Assembly: GCA_001600495.1 (NCBI GenBank)
Contig: BCKE01000027.1
Coordinates: 296,731-318,677 of the forward strand
Direction: 5' to 3'
Length of the DNA: 21,947 nt
Source: Pilasporangium apinafurcum
Taxonomy: Eukaryota > Oomycota > Peronosporomycetes > Pythiales > Pythiaceae
Part shown: positions 9,211 to 17,664 of the stretch, one piece after another
Layout of the letters: each line of letters starts with the position of its first letter
Numbering within the stretch: position 1 is the first letter of the stretch
Position numbers and translations under genes: made by a program
Notes under the pieces: model-generated
What the model was told of the DNA's origin: nothing
The model's database searches: none
Seen by the model: the letters and a program-made list of their open reading frames with translations, nothing else

Positions 9211-10944
9211 TTAACGTTTCTTAAGCTTTAAGCTTTTCAATTGGTTCTTGAGCAATTTTGGGGTCTCTTTATTGCGCTTGGTTGCCTCCAGTAAATCTTG
9301 TTCGGTGTTGGTCAATAATGGATGCCCGACATTCTTCCAGTAGATTAAACCGGCGGCACTCACGATAAACCACGTGAAGCTGAAGAACCAGATGAAAAAT
9401 CCAAAGAACGACGCGTGGAAGTCTGCGGTCACAACATTGAACTCACTCATGCCTTTGACGAATTGTTTCATTGTTTCGCTCGTCAGGTCTTCACCGAGTT
9501 TAAAGCCGCCGAGGTTTGGAGGCGTTGTATCTGGAAACACGTCCGTATTGGATGTGAAGTTGCTAAAGAGCGAAGATGGTAGTTTCACCCCACCAACGCG
9601 TGTCAACAAAAAAGAAACACTATCCCAAATCCATAGAGAGGTACTTGTTTGCCTTGCCAGTAGCAGTGCCGATGCTAAGATTACTCCCACAGGTGCAAGG
9701 TATTGCACGGCGATGATGGGCACATAGTTGAACTGGATGCGCACTTTGGATTGCAGCAACGCACCATCAACAACGCCAGGGCGACGGACGATTTGCACGA
9801 TCGAGTCCTTTGGTTCAATCAAAAAGTATTGCAAATGTTCCCGAAAGCAAAGTAAGCGCACGAGCAGACTGAAGAGGACGACGTAAAGTCTCAGTGTATG
9901 AAACTGTGACTCCTTTAACGCAAAATATGACGATTGGAACGCAAGTTCATCGGCATCCGAGGCAAAACAATCGCGAACGAGTGCACGGGGCGAGCATTTG
10001 ACGAGTGTTGATGGCACCAGCACGTCGAGAGTGAGCGGTTTGATCCACAAAACAGAGATCAACAGTGGTGAGAGCATGTTGAAATGCAACAAAATCTTAG
10101 AGTACATCGTGGTCTTGCTGTCGCGTGTCATCTCAGTATACATACGCGCAAAACGAAATGCTGGTAGAAACGACGTAGAGGCGAAAATTGCGGCAATCAA
10201 CGCCAAAGTGGCGAAGAGTGCCATTGTGCCAATTTGTCCCAGTGGAGCGACATTGACCATGTCTTCATCAACAAATCCAAGCGTACGCAACACAATCTCC
10301 AGCCGAGCCCCGAGTGTTGCCATAGACGTTTCAAGATCCAAATCCAGGAGCTGCTTTGGTGCAAAAATCGCAAAGTACGCAACGACGAACCCCAAGAAGC
10401 CGATTGCAAGCCCTAAACGAGCTTCATAAGTAGCCAATCCCTGCGCGAACTTGATCTGTAGCGGGAACCAGAGCGACACGAGCAGCGCCGAGAATAATCC
10501 ATAGACGCTGATCTCGGTGCGGTAACTCACATCTGTAGTATTATTGACATCGTTCCCAAACATCCACAGCTTGATGTAGGTAAAAATGTCACCGCAGAAA
10601 CAGGCAGCGACGGTTGAGGACACCAGAACCACGAGCATCTCGTACAATTCGAAGAAGAGTGTCTGGCTGAACACACCCGGTTCAGTCTTGGCGACTTTCA
10701 CGTAAAAGTTTTGCATTTTTTCCTCAGGCGAAAGCGGGTGCAGCACAGTCTGCGCCTTCGCAGACGAGCTTTTGCCTTTTTGCACTGTCTTGCCATTGAG
10801 TTTGTCGATCAGCTCGTCCTCAGGTGGCAGGAAAAATGAAAGTCCATTGACGAGGTAGGTGGCAAGACTAAAGTACGCCCGCAGACGGATCTGAAGGAAC
10901 GCCAGTAGCAAGCCGGCGATGAATTCCGGTGGAAAGAGCGCCAT
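9211..10944 (-). CDS. TMEM161-family multi-pass membrane protein
   Basis: The product has 577 residues starting at the ATG at 10944. An upstream in-frame ATG at 11106 would add 54 residues that look like untranslated sequence. The family normally begins just before the first hydrophobic helix, as FPPEFIAGLLLAFLQIRLR does here. Recognisable TMEM161 features, in order, are an early hydrophobic helix followed by ATYLVNGL and PPEDEL, the acidic LDLDLETSM stretch, LPAFRFARMYTEM, LLHFNMLSPLLISVLWIKPL, the FHTLRLYVV...LCFREHLQ helix and the YVPIIAVQYLAPVGVILASALLL span. About eight to ten TM helices are expected, and the C-terminus is Lys-rich. The molecular role is poorly known; animal TMEM161B affects ion-channel behaviour. 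It lies tail to tail with ADE2, only 32 bp apart. Confidence 0.85.
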   Translation of the reverse strand: MALFPPEFIAGLLLAFLQIRLRAYFSLATYLVNGLSFFLPPEDELIDKLNGKTVQKGKSSSAKAQTVLHPLSPEEKMQNFYVKVAKTEPGVFSQTLFFELYEMLVVLVSSTVAACFCGDIFTYIKLWMFGNDVNNTTDVSYRTEISVYGLFSALLVSLWFPLQIKFAQGLATYEARLGLAIGFLGFVVAYFAIFAPKQLLDLDLETSMATLGARLEIVLRTLGFVDEDMVNVAPLGQIGTMALFATLALIAAIFASTSFLPAFRFARMYTEMTRDSKTTMYSKILLHFNMLSPLLISVLWIKPLTLDVLVPSTLVKCSPRALVRDCFASDADELAFQSSYFALKESQFHTLRLYVVLFSLLVRLLCFREHLQYFLIEPKDSIVQIVRRPGVVDGALLQSKVRIQFNYVPIIAVQYLAPVGVILASALLLARQTSTSLWIWDSVSFLLTRVGGVKLPSSLFSNFTSNTDVFPDTTPPNLGGFKLGEDLTSETMKQFVKGMSEFNVVTADFHASFFGFFIWFFSFTWFIVSAAGLIYWKNVGHPLLTNTEQDLLEATKRNKETPKLLKNQLKSLKLKKR

Positions 10945-11284
10945 GCGTTTACGCGGTTGGCCACGTGGATGGTTGACGAGCTCGACGTAGTGATAGACGG
11001 ACGACAAGTGTGGCTCGCAGCTCTCACGTGAGCAGATCTTTTTTTCGTCTCGACAACAGACAAAAAAAGCACTTTTTTCGTTATGTATACAGTAACTTTG
11101 CAACAATAACAGTTAATAGTTATAACAAAGCAACAGCATTTATGATAATCACCATCAATTGATATGACTATGAACTCTCAGGCTAAAGATGCAGCTCATT
11201 CTACCCAAAATATGCTTTCGCTTCCATGCTGGTCTTGATGGTCTCCGGACGCTGTTGATGCTCACCATTGTCAGTCCTTTGCTA
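10945..11284. other. intergenic, 5' region of TMEM161-like gene
   Basis: About 340 bp hold the likely 5' leader of the TMEM161-like gene (the frame is open upstream to 11106) and the 3' side of the small minus-strand gene. No separate gene is supported. Confidence 0.5.
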
Positions 11285-11602
11285 TTAAGCATGTAAATGC
11301 GCTTCCATGGCTTTTCCTGTACGTCCGTGCTGCTCTCTTCTTTCGTCGCTGGTGATGGTCGACGTGGTCGATTGCCGCTGGTAGCTGGCCGGGATGGCCT
11401 TGATACTGACGTCAGCGAATAAACGGGTTGTTGAAGGCTCAACTCTCAGTAATTGACGATGGATGTGAGGATTTGATTGATCATACGACAGAATGCTGGA
11501 GTGTATGAGGTAACCAGTCGTGAAGACAGTGACGCCGAGTGTGCACATAAATGCAATTGCCAAGGCTTTCTTCCATGGCGAAGTTTGATTATCTTGCCTC
11601 AT
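11285..11602 (-). CDS. small signal-peptide or signal-anchor protein, RXLR-like candidate
   Basis: The 105-residue product starts at the ATG at 11602. A positively charged N-terminus (MRQDNQTSPWKK) is followed by a hydrophobic stretch, residues 13-31 (ALAIAFMCTLGVTVFTTGY). Downstream are RQLL (49-52) and DERR (86-89), spaced as in degenerate RXLR-dEER effectors of downy mildews. There is then almost no C-terminal effector domain, because the frame ends 16 residues later. The overlapping +1 frame stays open to 11155, so a frameshift or missed intron is possible. It could equally be a type II membrane protein or a pseudogene. No homologue is recognised. Confidence 0.35.
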   Translation of the reverse strand: MRQDNQTSPWKKALAIAFMCTLGVTVFTTGYLIHSSILSYDQSNPHIHRQLLRVEPSTTRLFADVSIKAIPASYQRQSTTSTITSDERREQHGRTGKAMEAHLHA

Positions 11603-11841
11603 CTTTATTTTCTTGTTTGATCTTTTACAGGAATAACAAGTTGAGATCTGTTGACTAGCTCGCAGAATTGAAAATGGCGAAGAGCCGAGGTTAGATAGCA
11701 TAGTGATGAAGCATGAAGAGTCGTAAAACAAAGAGGCGCAAATGCGCCCTTTCAAGGTCGACAACATTTCTTTCTCCTGATATTAAAAATGAGATATTGG
11801 ACGACATGATTTGTTCACTTTTCAGCTGGAGTTCCTTCCGT

Positions 11842-12498
11842 TTACCGTACAAAAGTCGCCTGTAAATAAGTATTAGACTCCAAACTAGAGGTTGACCGTT
11901 CCATGATATCGATTGAGTCACCACAGTTGTCCAGCGGAATGTCTTCGCCACGATAAGGACGAATATTGCCCGGATGTTCCTTTTGTTGGTGCTGATTCTG
12001 CTGTCTACTCTTTTCCATTTTCATCCAGAAACTCCACGCGACAGAGACCAAGAATACCACAAATGCGAGTAAACAAAACACCGCACCAGTCTTGAGCATC
12101 CCACAATGCACAGCGGCCGATAACAGGCTACAATAGCGCACGTAATCGCTCCCAGCAAGCGCACAGCCTCCACTTAACAGGAAAACGGTGAATACCGAAT
12201 CAATAGCCACGGTTGTGTTGACGGGTGGCACGATCGCTTGCCTCATATGCACCAGCCAAAGCCAAAAGAGGCAGTACACAACGGCAGAAAATGTCACCAG
12301 TAATACAAAATTCACAGTTGGGCCACCATAATACATGGTCAGATTGACTATATCGCCATTGTCTTGAGTGAATGCTACGGTGTTGCCTTTGAATCCGCCG
12401 CCGATAGCCACCAGCGCTATTATGGTTAGCAGTAGTTGGAGCAGACGCAGCGCGAGGATGATGTAGCGGTCATACTGCTGTTGAAGCCACCAGTGCAT
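11842..12498 (-). CDS. four-TM MARVEL-like membrane protein
   Basis: The 218-residue protein has four clear hydrophobic helices (about 13-34, 62-84, 98-116 and 135-158), a short cytosolic N-terminus and a hydrophilic Gln/Ser-rich tail. Helix 4 follows an LKTGAVFCLLAFVVFLVS pattern, and the layout of an extracellular loop between helices 1 and 2 plus paired Cys near helix 4 (YC, HC) resembles MARVEL-domain proteins, which act in membrane apposition and vesicle trafficking. The family call is by topology, not by a strong signature; tetraspanin-like or oomycete-specific are alternatives. Loop N-glycosylation sites (NLT, NTT) are visible. Confidence 0.6.
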   Translation of the reverse strand: MHWWLQQQYDRYIILALRLLQLLLTIIALVAIGGGFKGNTVAFTQDNGDIVNLTMYYGGPTVNFVLLVTFSAVVYCLFWLWLVHMRQAIVPPVNTTVAIDSVFTVFLLSGGCALAGSDYVRYCSLLSAAVHCGMLKTGAVFCLLAFVVFLVSVAWSFWMKMEKSRQQNQHQQKEHPGNIRPYRGEDIPLDNCGDSIDIMERSTSSLESNTYLQATFVR

Positions 12499-13509
12499 CG
12501 TGACAAACAGGAAATATCGTTTGTTATGGGCTTAATGTCTGTGAGTATTTAACGAGAAATCTGCTTCCTTCTCTGCCGTGCTCTTGACACTGGGGTTGCG
12601 CACGAATGGCGCATGTGTTTATTTGATTATTGAGTGTGTGGACTAACGCAAATATAATTTAATACAGTACTAACAGGGTAACATATAGTGACTGTGAGTC
12701 AAAGTATACAAATTTCTTTCGATATTTTTTCATTCGATTATTTCCGATTAATTTAAGCTTCAGCCCGCAATCTTTATTAAAACCGCATTCATGATATGTC
12801 ATAGATATCAATACTATATTTCGTAAATGTCCGCAACTCATTTTGTCCGCGTCTAAATTTTGGGAAAAGTACAGAACTTAATGAAGGGCACCCATAAATA
12901 CTTATTTAAGTTATGCAGCAGTAAAACGTGGAAGTGTGTATCCTAGGGAAAGGAATAGATAACTAATGCGAGTTCATTATCATTCATGGCAGGAAACATG
13001 TGAATAATTGAACATATGTCTACTGCTATAAGATAATATTATATTAGCTGAATAGTTAAAGTTGCCAAATATGGGTATCTAGCATAGATCTTCAGTTTGC
13101 ATCATTCCCTTGGGACCTCCGGTTTGTTTCAGACGCAGCCAAGGGTCAAGTAAGCACTACAGTACGCTTCTACAATAGACGATGATGGATTCGAGGTGGG
13201 ATATGTGACGTAGCGACTTCGTTCTCTTGTGTGGATATGCTCTGAGACAGATTTCGACAACCGCACCACATAAGACAGGACAGTTTGAAGAGGATAGCCA
13301 ACAATTGTATCCTCCAGAATCCGCTGTCGATCGTCACCATCTGATTCTTTACTAAGAACAACAGGATAGCTTTACACCACACGTTTTGGACGAAATGTAA
13401 ACTACATGCTCGTCTAAATAAAGATTAAGATTTGTTTGTTGTTCATATGAGCTGGCAATCATGCAGAGTGATGTGTCTTAGTGGGTTCATTTCTCGCATG
13501 TTCCCAGAA

Positions 13510-13639
13510 GAACCCAATACCTCTCTTTGCACCCACTTTCTCTAAGGTCTACACTGACTGATTGAAAATGAAGTCTGTAGCTTGTGCCCCACCTTTTCCA
13601 CTGGTGGGTGCATTTCGGGATATTCCCTTGATTGGGTTC
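13510..13639. repeat. imperfect nested inverted repeat
   Basis: GAACCCAAT (13510-13518) pairs with ATTGGGTTC (13631-13639), and inside it GCACCCAC (13529-13536) pairs with GTGGGTGC (13604-13611). The spacers between the two pairs differ (10 versus 19 nt), so the hairpin has bulges. A second GGGTTCAT copy at 13483-13490 adds a direct repeat. It may be a decayed MITE or a structured RNA; the evidence is weak. Confidence 0.4.
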
Positions 13640-14115
13640 ATTCCTCATTTTCACACATCTGAGTCGAACGTACAAGGTGACGAAGGCAGCCTCTTCTCTA
13701 CGCTCTCACTCATAAAAATTAAGGAATGCTTGTAATTAGTTAGCTTAAATATATACATAAGAGCGCAAATAAAGCGTTAAATTGCTAAAAATGAGTAAAA
13801 CATATAGAGATGTGCAGAAACCACCATTCTGAACGCTTACTGGTGGCTCTTTTTGTGCGCACCACACGACACCCGCAACCTATGAAGCTTCTCTTCCAGC
13901 CAAATGTACTAAGGAAAATATACACGAAAGTGATCCATAAGCAAAATATTACAATGTTTTTCTCTCGGTTATATAAAGCCTAGCTCTTTTAGGCGTCCTA
14001 TCCATATTTTAATGATGTTCTAACCTATCGTACAGCTCTTGTTTGCAAAGAGTGTCTTAATGGAGTGGGAGCAAAGGGGATAAATCGGGAAGGATCTCTC
14101 TACTTCCCCAAGGCT

Positions 14116-14143
14116 CCCCCCCCTTCCCCTTCTCCCCCCGCCC
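14116..14143 (-). promoter_or_regulatory. G-quadruplex-type tract in predicted 3'UTR
   Basis: On the minus strand the run reads GGG-C-GGGGGG-AGAA-GGGG-AA-GGGGGGGG, fitting G3+N1-7 four times over, with one more G4 run at 14106-14109. It begins 36 nt after the stop of the minus-strand secreted-protein gene, so the mRNA itself would be the G-rich strand. Function is inferred. Confidence 0.55.
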
Positions 14144-14179
14144 GTCCACTCCTTTCACGTTTTGTTTATCTTCACCCAT

Positions 14180-14806
14180 CTAAGCTGTGGTCGCAATTTC
14201 GTCAACATCCACTGAGGGTGTGGGTTCTTCCTTGACAATCTTGGTACCTGAGATGATCTCGTATTCGCAAGACGAACCGTCAATCTTGGTCGCGTCAAAT
14301 TTGAGGTAAAGCTTGGTAGCAACGGGACGATCGGACGAATACGCTGCAGTAACGTCACGAATGAGTCCGTTCTCGTTCTGGTCAGTCGAAGTCGGCGCTA
14401 TACGGAGATCAAAGCACTGTTCACTGGACCCCAAGTACCAATTCCGCTGAAGACCGCAAACACTGACAACACACTTGGCGCTGGATTTCACTTCAAACGA
14501 AACGACTGCAGATTCCGCAACCGACGTCGTTTGCTTATCGAGAAACACGACAATCGCTTCTCCACCCACGATTTTCTTAATAGGTGCTAACTGGAAAACA
14601 TCCGCTTCTTTCCCCTGTTGCCATGTCGCGGCGATTTCTTCCACAGGAGCGAGTGATCCTTCACTGCTCGTCAGTTTGTCCAGTAGTCCACGGAGATGGC
14701 CGCTGCTGGTTGTTGCTACCTGGTCTTCAGTGACAATCGCTGCATGGACCATCGAGAAGGTCACAGCCGCCAACGTGACGGCATATCGAAGCAACGAAAG
14801 CTGCAT
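14180..14806 (-). CDS. secreted protein of unknown function
   Basis: The 208-residue product has a strong signal peptide (1-22, cleavage likely after MVHA). The mature part begins with a Ser/Thr-rich stretch containing GHLRGLL (36-42), a GXLR-like variant of the oomycete RXLR host-entry motif, followed by acidic residues (VEEIAATW). The remainder is beta-rich looking, with four cysteines (the VVSVCGLQ, QCFDL and SSCEYE segments), and ends in an acidic tail. No dEER box, enzyme motif or known fold is recognised. A TTTATAAA element lies about 130 nt upstream on this strand (near 14938-14945), and CCCATTTTTATC about 45 nt upstream resembles an initiator region. The stop is followed by a G-rich 3'UTR tract. 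Confidence 0.75.
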   Translation of the reverse strand: MQLSLLRYAVTLAAVTFSMVHAAIVTEDQVATTSSGHLRGLLDKLTSSEGSLAPVEEIAATWQQGKEADVFQLAPIKKIVGGEAIVVFLDKQTTSVAESAVVSFEVKSSAKCVVSVCGLQRNWYLGSSEQCFDLRIAPTSTDQNENGLIRDVTAAYSSDRPVATKLYLKFDATKIDGSSCEYEIISGTKIVKEEPTPSVDVDEIATTA

Positions 14807-15851
14807 TTTGTATGGGGATTATTTGGAGCGGAAGCGAAGGAGTGATAAAAATGGGTGACTAGCACTAGAACCGAAGAGGTCTTTACAGTCAGTACGTGAA
14901 TCGTCGATGAGCTTTCTTCTTCGAGTCGCTGTGGCGCTTTATAAAAACAGAAATGAACAGATAAAACAGATAATCACCCAACAGACTCTAGTTGATTTCA
15001 AGGTTTTTCGGAATCGAGTAAAACCCCAACCCATCATCACTCGATACCAAACGAAGGTACAAAGATATGGTAATCCTCACATAGAGGAGACGGGCACAAA
15101 AGACTGTGAAAAATTATAGTGACCACGTCTAAGATCCAGTGCTAAATTTAGCTTATATGACCGTTAAATTGTGACATTTTATAACCTGTATTTATGGATT
15201 ATTCATGCACTCCTTGATTTTCCTTTTCAGAATGCTGGCTAACCAGAATCGATGTATACCAAATTGAGGTTAGGAGATGCTTTTGTGGATTGGCGTAATC
15301 AATTAGTGACCAAAATGAACAAGAACGACGATTCTGAAACCACTAAAATTAGGAGGCGGTTTTAAGAGAAACAAATATGTTTGGCACCGCATACATTACC
15401 CAAGTGACTGTTGACTGCCTGAGGATGATGTCTTTGGGTACTTATGCGGGAAATCCATCTAAAAGTACAGCCATTGGAACTCGAGATGTGATGCGGTTGA
15501 AGCAGATAGATAAGATCAATTCAAGTGATAGAGATGTTACTGGGTACATTTTTCATCTCTTGAAGAGAACAAAAGCGCAATTGCCTCCCTTGCCCGGTGA
15601 CCATCCACTTCAAACATCCAAATCCTTCAACGGGAGGAGAACGATTACGCCCGTAAGAGGAGGACTATGGCAAGAACAGTTGGCATAAACACCAAGAAAC
15701 GATAGGCTGAAAAACAGAGTGAGACCAGCTGGTTCACATAGTATGGGCTTAATGAATTAGCTACCGCTGTGAGACAACTATCCAAAGGGACACTCCTATT
15801 CAGTAAAGTGTGGGATGTCATCCAGGACTAACCATAAGGTTATGCAAGTGC
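14807..15851. other. intergenic interval (1.0 kb)
   Basis: The left part is the promoter of the minus-strand secreted-protein gene. A plus-strand frame of 103 codons (15377-15688) has no signal peptide, domain or recognisable composition and is not called as a gene. Nothing else is evident. Confidence 0.55.
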
Positions 15852-17320
15852 TCACGTGTGCTTGGCTATGACGCTCTCCAATGCGCTTTTAATGGCTCCA
15901 GTCAGCTCATCCACGACCTTACCTTGCTTGAATACTTTGAATGTTGGGAGGGTCACGACCTTGTACTCATTCATTACAGCCTGTCGCATACCATACATAA
16001 TGCACAATCCCAAGCGTAAACATAGATACACTTCTCTGTCCGTTGAAAACGGTTTGATGGGTAAGACGCGTGGCAATCTTACCTCCAGCTCATCCACATC
16101 TACACTTGCAAACACCGACGAGGGGTATTTCCCACTCAATGCTTCAAAGACAGGAACCATGTCTTTGCACGGCTTGCTCCACGGTGCCGAGAAGATCACA
16201 ATCAACTGGTAGACAGGGACACCAAGAAAGAAACCGTCAGTCAATGCGGTACGACATCGAAAAAAATCGACTAAAATTTGCCAGTGTAGAAGTGGATACA
16301 AAGACATCACTTACCGCCTTTGATGATGTCTGGTTCTCCTGCACAACCTCTGCCCAATGCTCTTCAGACGTAATCGTGAGAACATGGGGCTTGCGCTGAC
16401 GCAATTCACTGCTGCCGCTGATGTTTTCGTCATCCTGTGATTGTTTTTCGGTAATTGGTTTGTCTTCCTCGGGTAACTCCACTTCTACATAGTGCTTTTG
16501 AATTCGTTGCTCGAGCCCATTTTTATCAGCACCACGCATTTCGTCGCACTTGGTGCCGTTACGGAAGAACTGGAACGTCGGCATGGCATTGACGCCACAG
16601 GCGCGAGAAAGTTGCTAGTGAATTTATTACACAAAAACGATATAAGCGACATGAATGGGGTGCAAAGAACCACACGCCGTTTCACAGGAACAAAAAAAAG
16701 GAGAACTATAAAGTACCACTCACCTTGAGTTCATCCACATCCACTTTGAGGAACATTGTGCACGGATACCTGGTACTCAACTCGTGGTAAATGGGAGCAA
16801 TGTAGCGGCATGGACCACACCAAGACGCCGTAAAATCAACCACCACCTTCCCATACAAACGGAAGAATATATTAGTCGTATCTTTTTGCAATACCATGGC
16901 AGGAATCAGGGCTAACATTGTTACCGATCGCTTCGTCTCGTTCGCTTTCACCTGTAACTCCTTCCATTGCTCGATGGATTTGACGTGAATAACGCGACTC
17001 TGTAAAGCATGCAGAAGACACAATAGATAAACATTGTCATTGATGATTCATGCAGAAAACGCTTGAGATGATGTGTGGTAACGTACATTTTCATAGTGGA
17101 CCTCGTCATTTAGTCCGAGAACATTCTTCCGGAACCATTCCCACGCGCTTTGCAACACGATCAATATGATCGGAAACAATGCGTAATAAGGGATACAAAC
17201 CCCACAAATGCAGATCTACACATAGCGCATACCAGTAAAGATATCATAAGTGTCAGCCATGTCCAGGTGAGTTGGCCACCCGTCGCACTTGAAGCGGTCA
17301 TACACACATACCGTCGACAT
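15852..17320 (-). CDS. membrane-anchored double-thioredoxin-domain protein, 7 exons
   Basis: Exons read on the minus strand are 17320-17312, 17215-17087, 16999-16925, 16846-16724, 16614-16315, 16205-16083 and 15980-15852, joined by GT-AG introns all in phase 0, giving 295 residues. The N-terminus has a hydrophobic segment (about 4-24, including [13 protein letters not shown]) that probably anchors it. Thioredoxin domain 1 has [14 protein letters not shown] (active site Cys81 and Cys84) and [10 protein letters not shown]. An acidic linker follows, then domain 2 with [14 protein letters not shown], where the first active-site Cys is replaced (S222, C225), and [10 protein letters not shown]. Domain 1 should be a redox-active dithiol; domain 2 can at most act as a single-Cys or binding module. 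The nine-base first exon (MST) is the weakest part. The 16924-16847 intron (78 nt) contains no stop and its donor GTAACA is non-canonical, but it mirrors the intron in domain 2 exactly. Confidence 0.82.
16847..16924 (-). other. 78-nt stop-free candidate intron
   Basis: GTAACA...GGGAAG contains a CTAAT branch-like site about 29 nt from its 3' end and pyrimidine-rich sequence. It is a multiple of three without stops. Retention would insert 26 residues just before the first beta strand leading to the WCGPC site. Its removal joins KRS to VVVDFTASW, the spacing normal for thioredoxins. Confidence 0.6.
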
Positions 17321-17664
17321 CTTCCTTTTTGTCGTTCCTAGAGTGCTTTCAATTTCGCTAGCTAAAGAATCTCATATCTATTCTGTCTTATACTGTACAA
17401 GTGTAAAAATAATATTATGTCTCTCACAGTGTTTTCTTTTTGATTGTTTCCGTTTGGGTCTACTATTGAGACTTATTACAGTTCCGAGAACATTCTCGTT
17501 GGCTCTTTTAGAGAGTGAAGGTTTGAGTAGCAATAAACCTTGTCAATAAAAAACCTCGGCTTCAGCAATGGGTGCCTTTCGTCTTGAGCTCGCACCACCA
17601 GCAGCTACGGAGAATTGATTGAGAAAAGAAGCAAAGGAAAGGGCTTGGAAGAGATCGAATAAAG
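17321..17664. promoter_or_regulatory. divergent promoter region, double-thioredoxin / PDAP1-SAP
   Basis: The 344-bp spacer separates two divergent genes. It contains CGAGAACATTCTCG at 17485-17498, a perfect inverted repeat whose core AGAACATTCT fits a two-unit heat-shock element (nGAAnnTTCn). No clear oomycete initiator was identified for either gene. Confidence 0.35.

Larger units (their letters stand above)
12499..14179. other. AT-rich gene-free interval (1.7 kb)
   Basis: No open frame with gene-like features was found on either strand; frames are under about 70 codons. It holds an imperfect nested inverted repeat at 13510-13639 and, at its right end, the C-rich tract at 14105-14143 that lies in the predicted 3'UTR of the next minus-strand gene. 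No RNA gene was recognised. Confidence 0.6.

Noticed and set aside
10945-11106. 54-codon N-terminal extension of the TMEM161-like protein
   Set aside because: It has no membrane or targeting character and the family starts at the internal Met just before the first helix.
11155-11442. Minus-strand frame overlapping the small RXLR-like candidate
   Set aside because: Arg/Pro/Ser-rich with no signal peptide; kept only as a possible frameshifted continuation of the neighbour, not as a separate gene.
13487-13675. Minus-strand frame of 62 codons
   Set aside because: It only spans the inverted repeat and has no protein-like features.
15377-15688. Plus-strand frame of 103 codons
   Set aside because: No signal peptide, domain, promoter motif or conserved-looking segment; length is within chance for this base composition.
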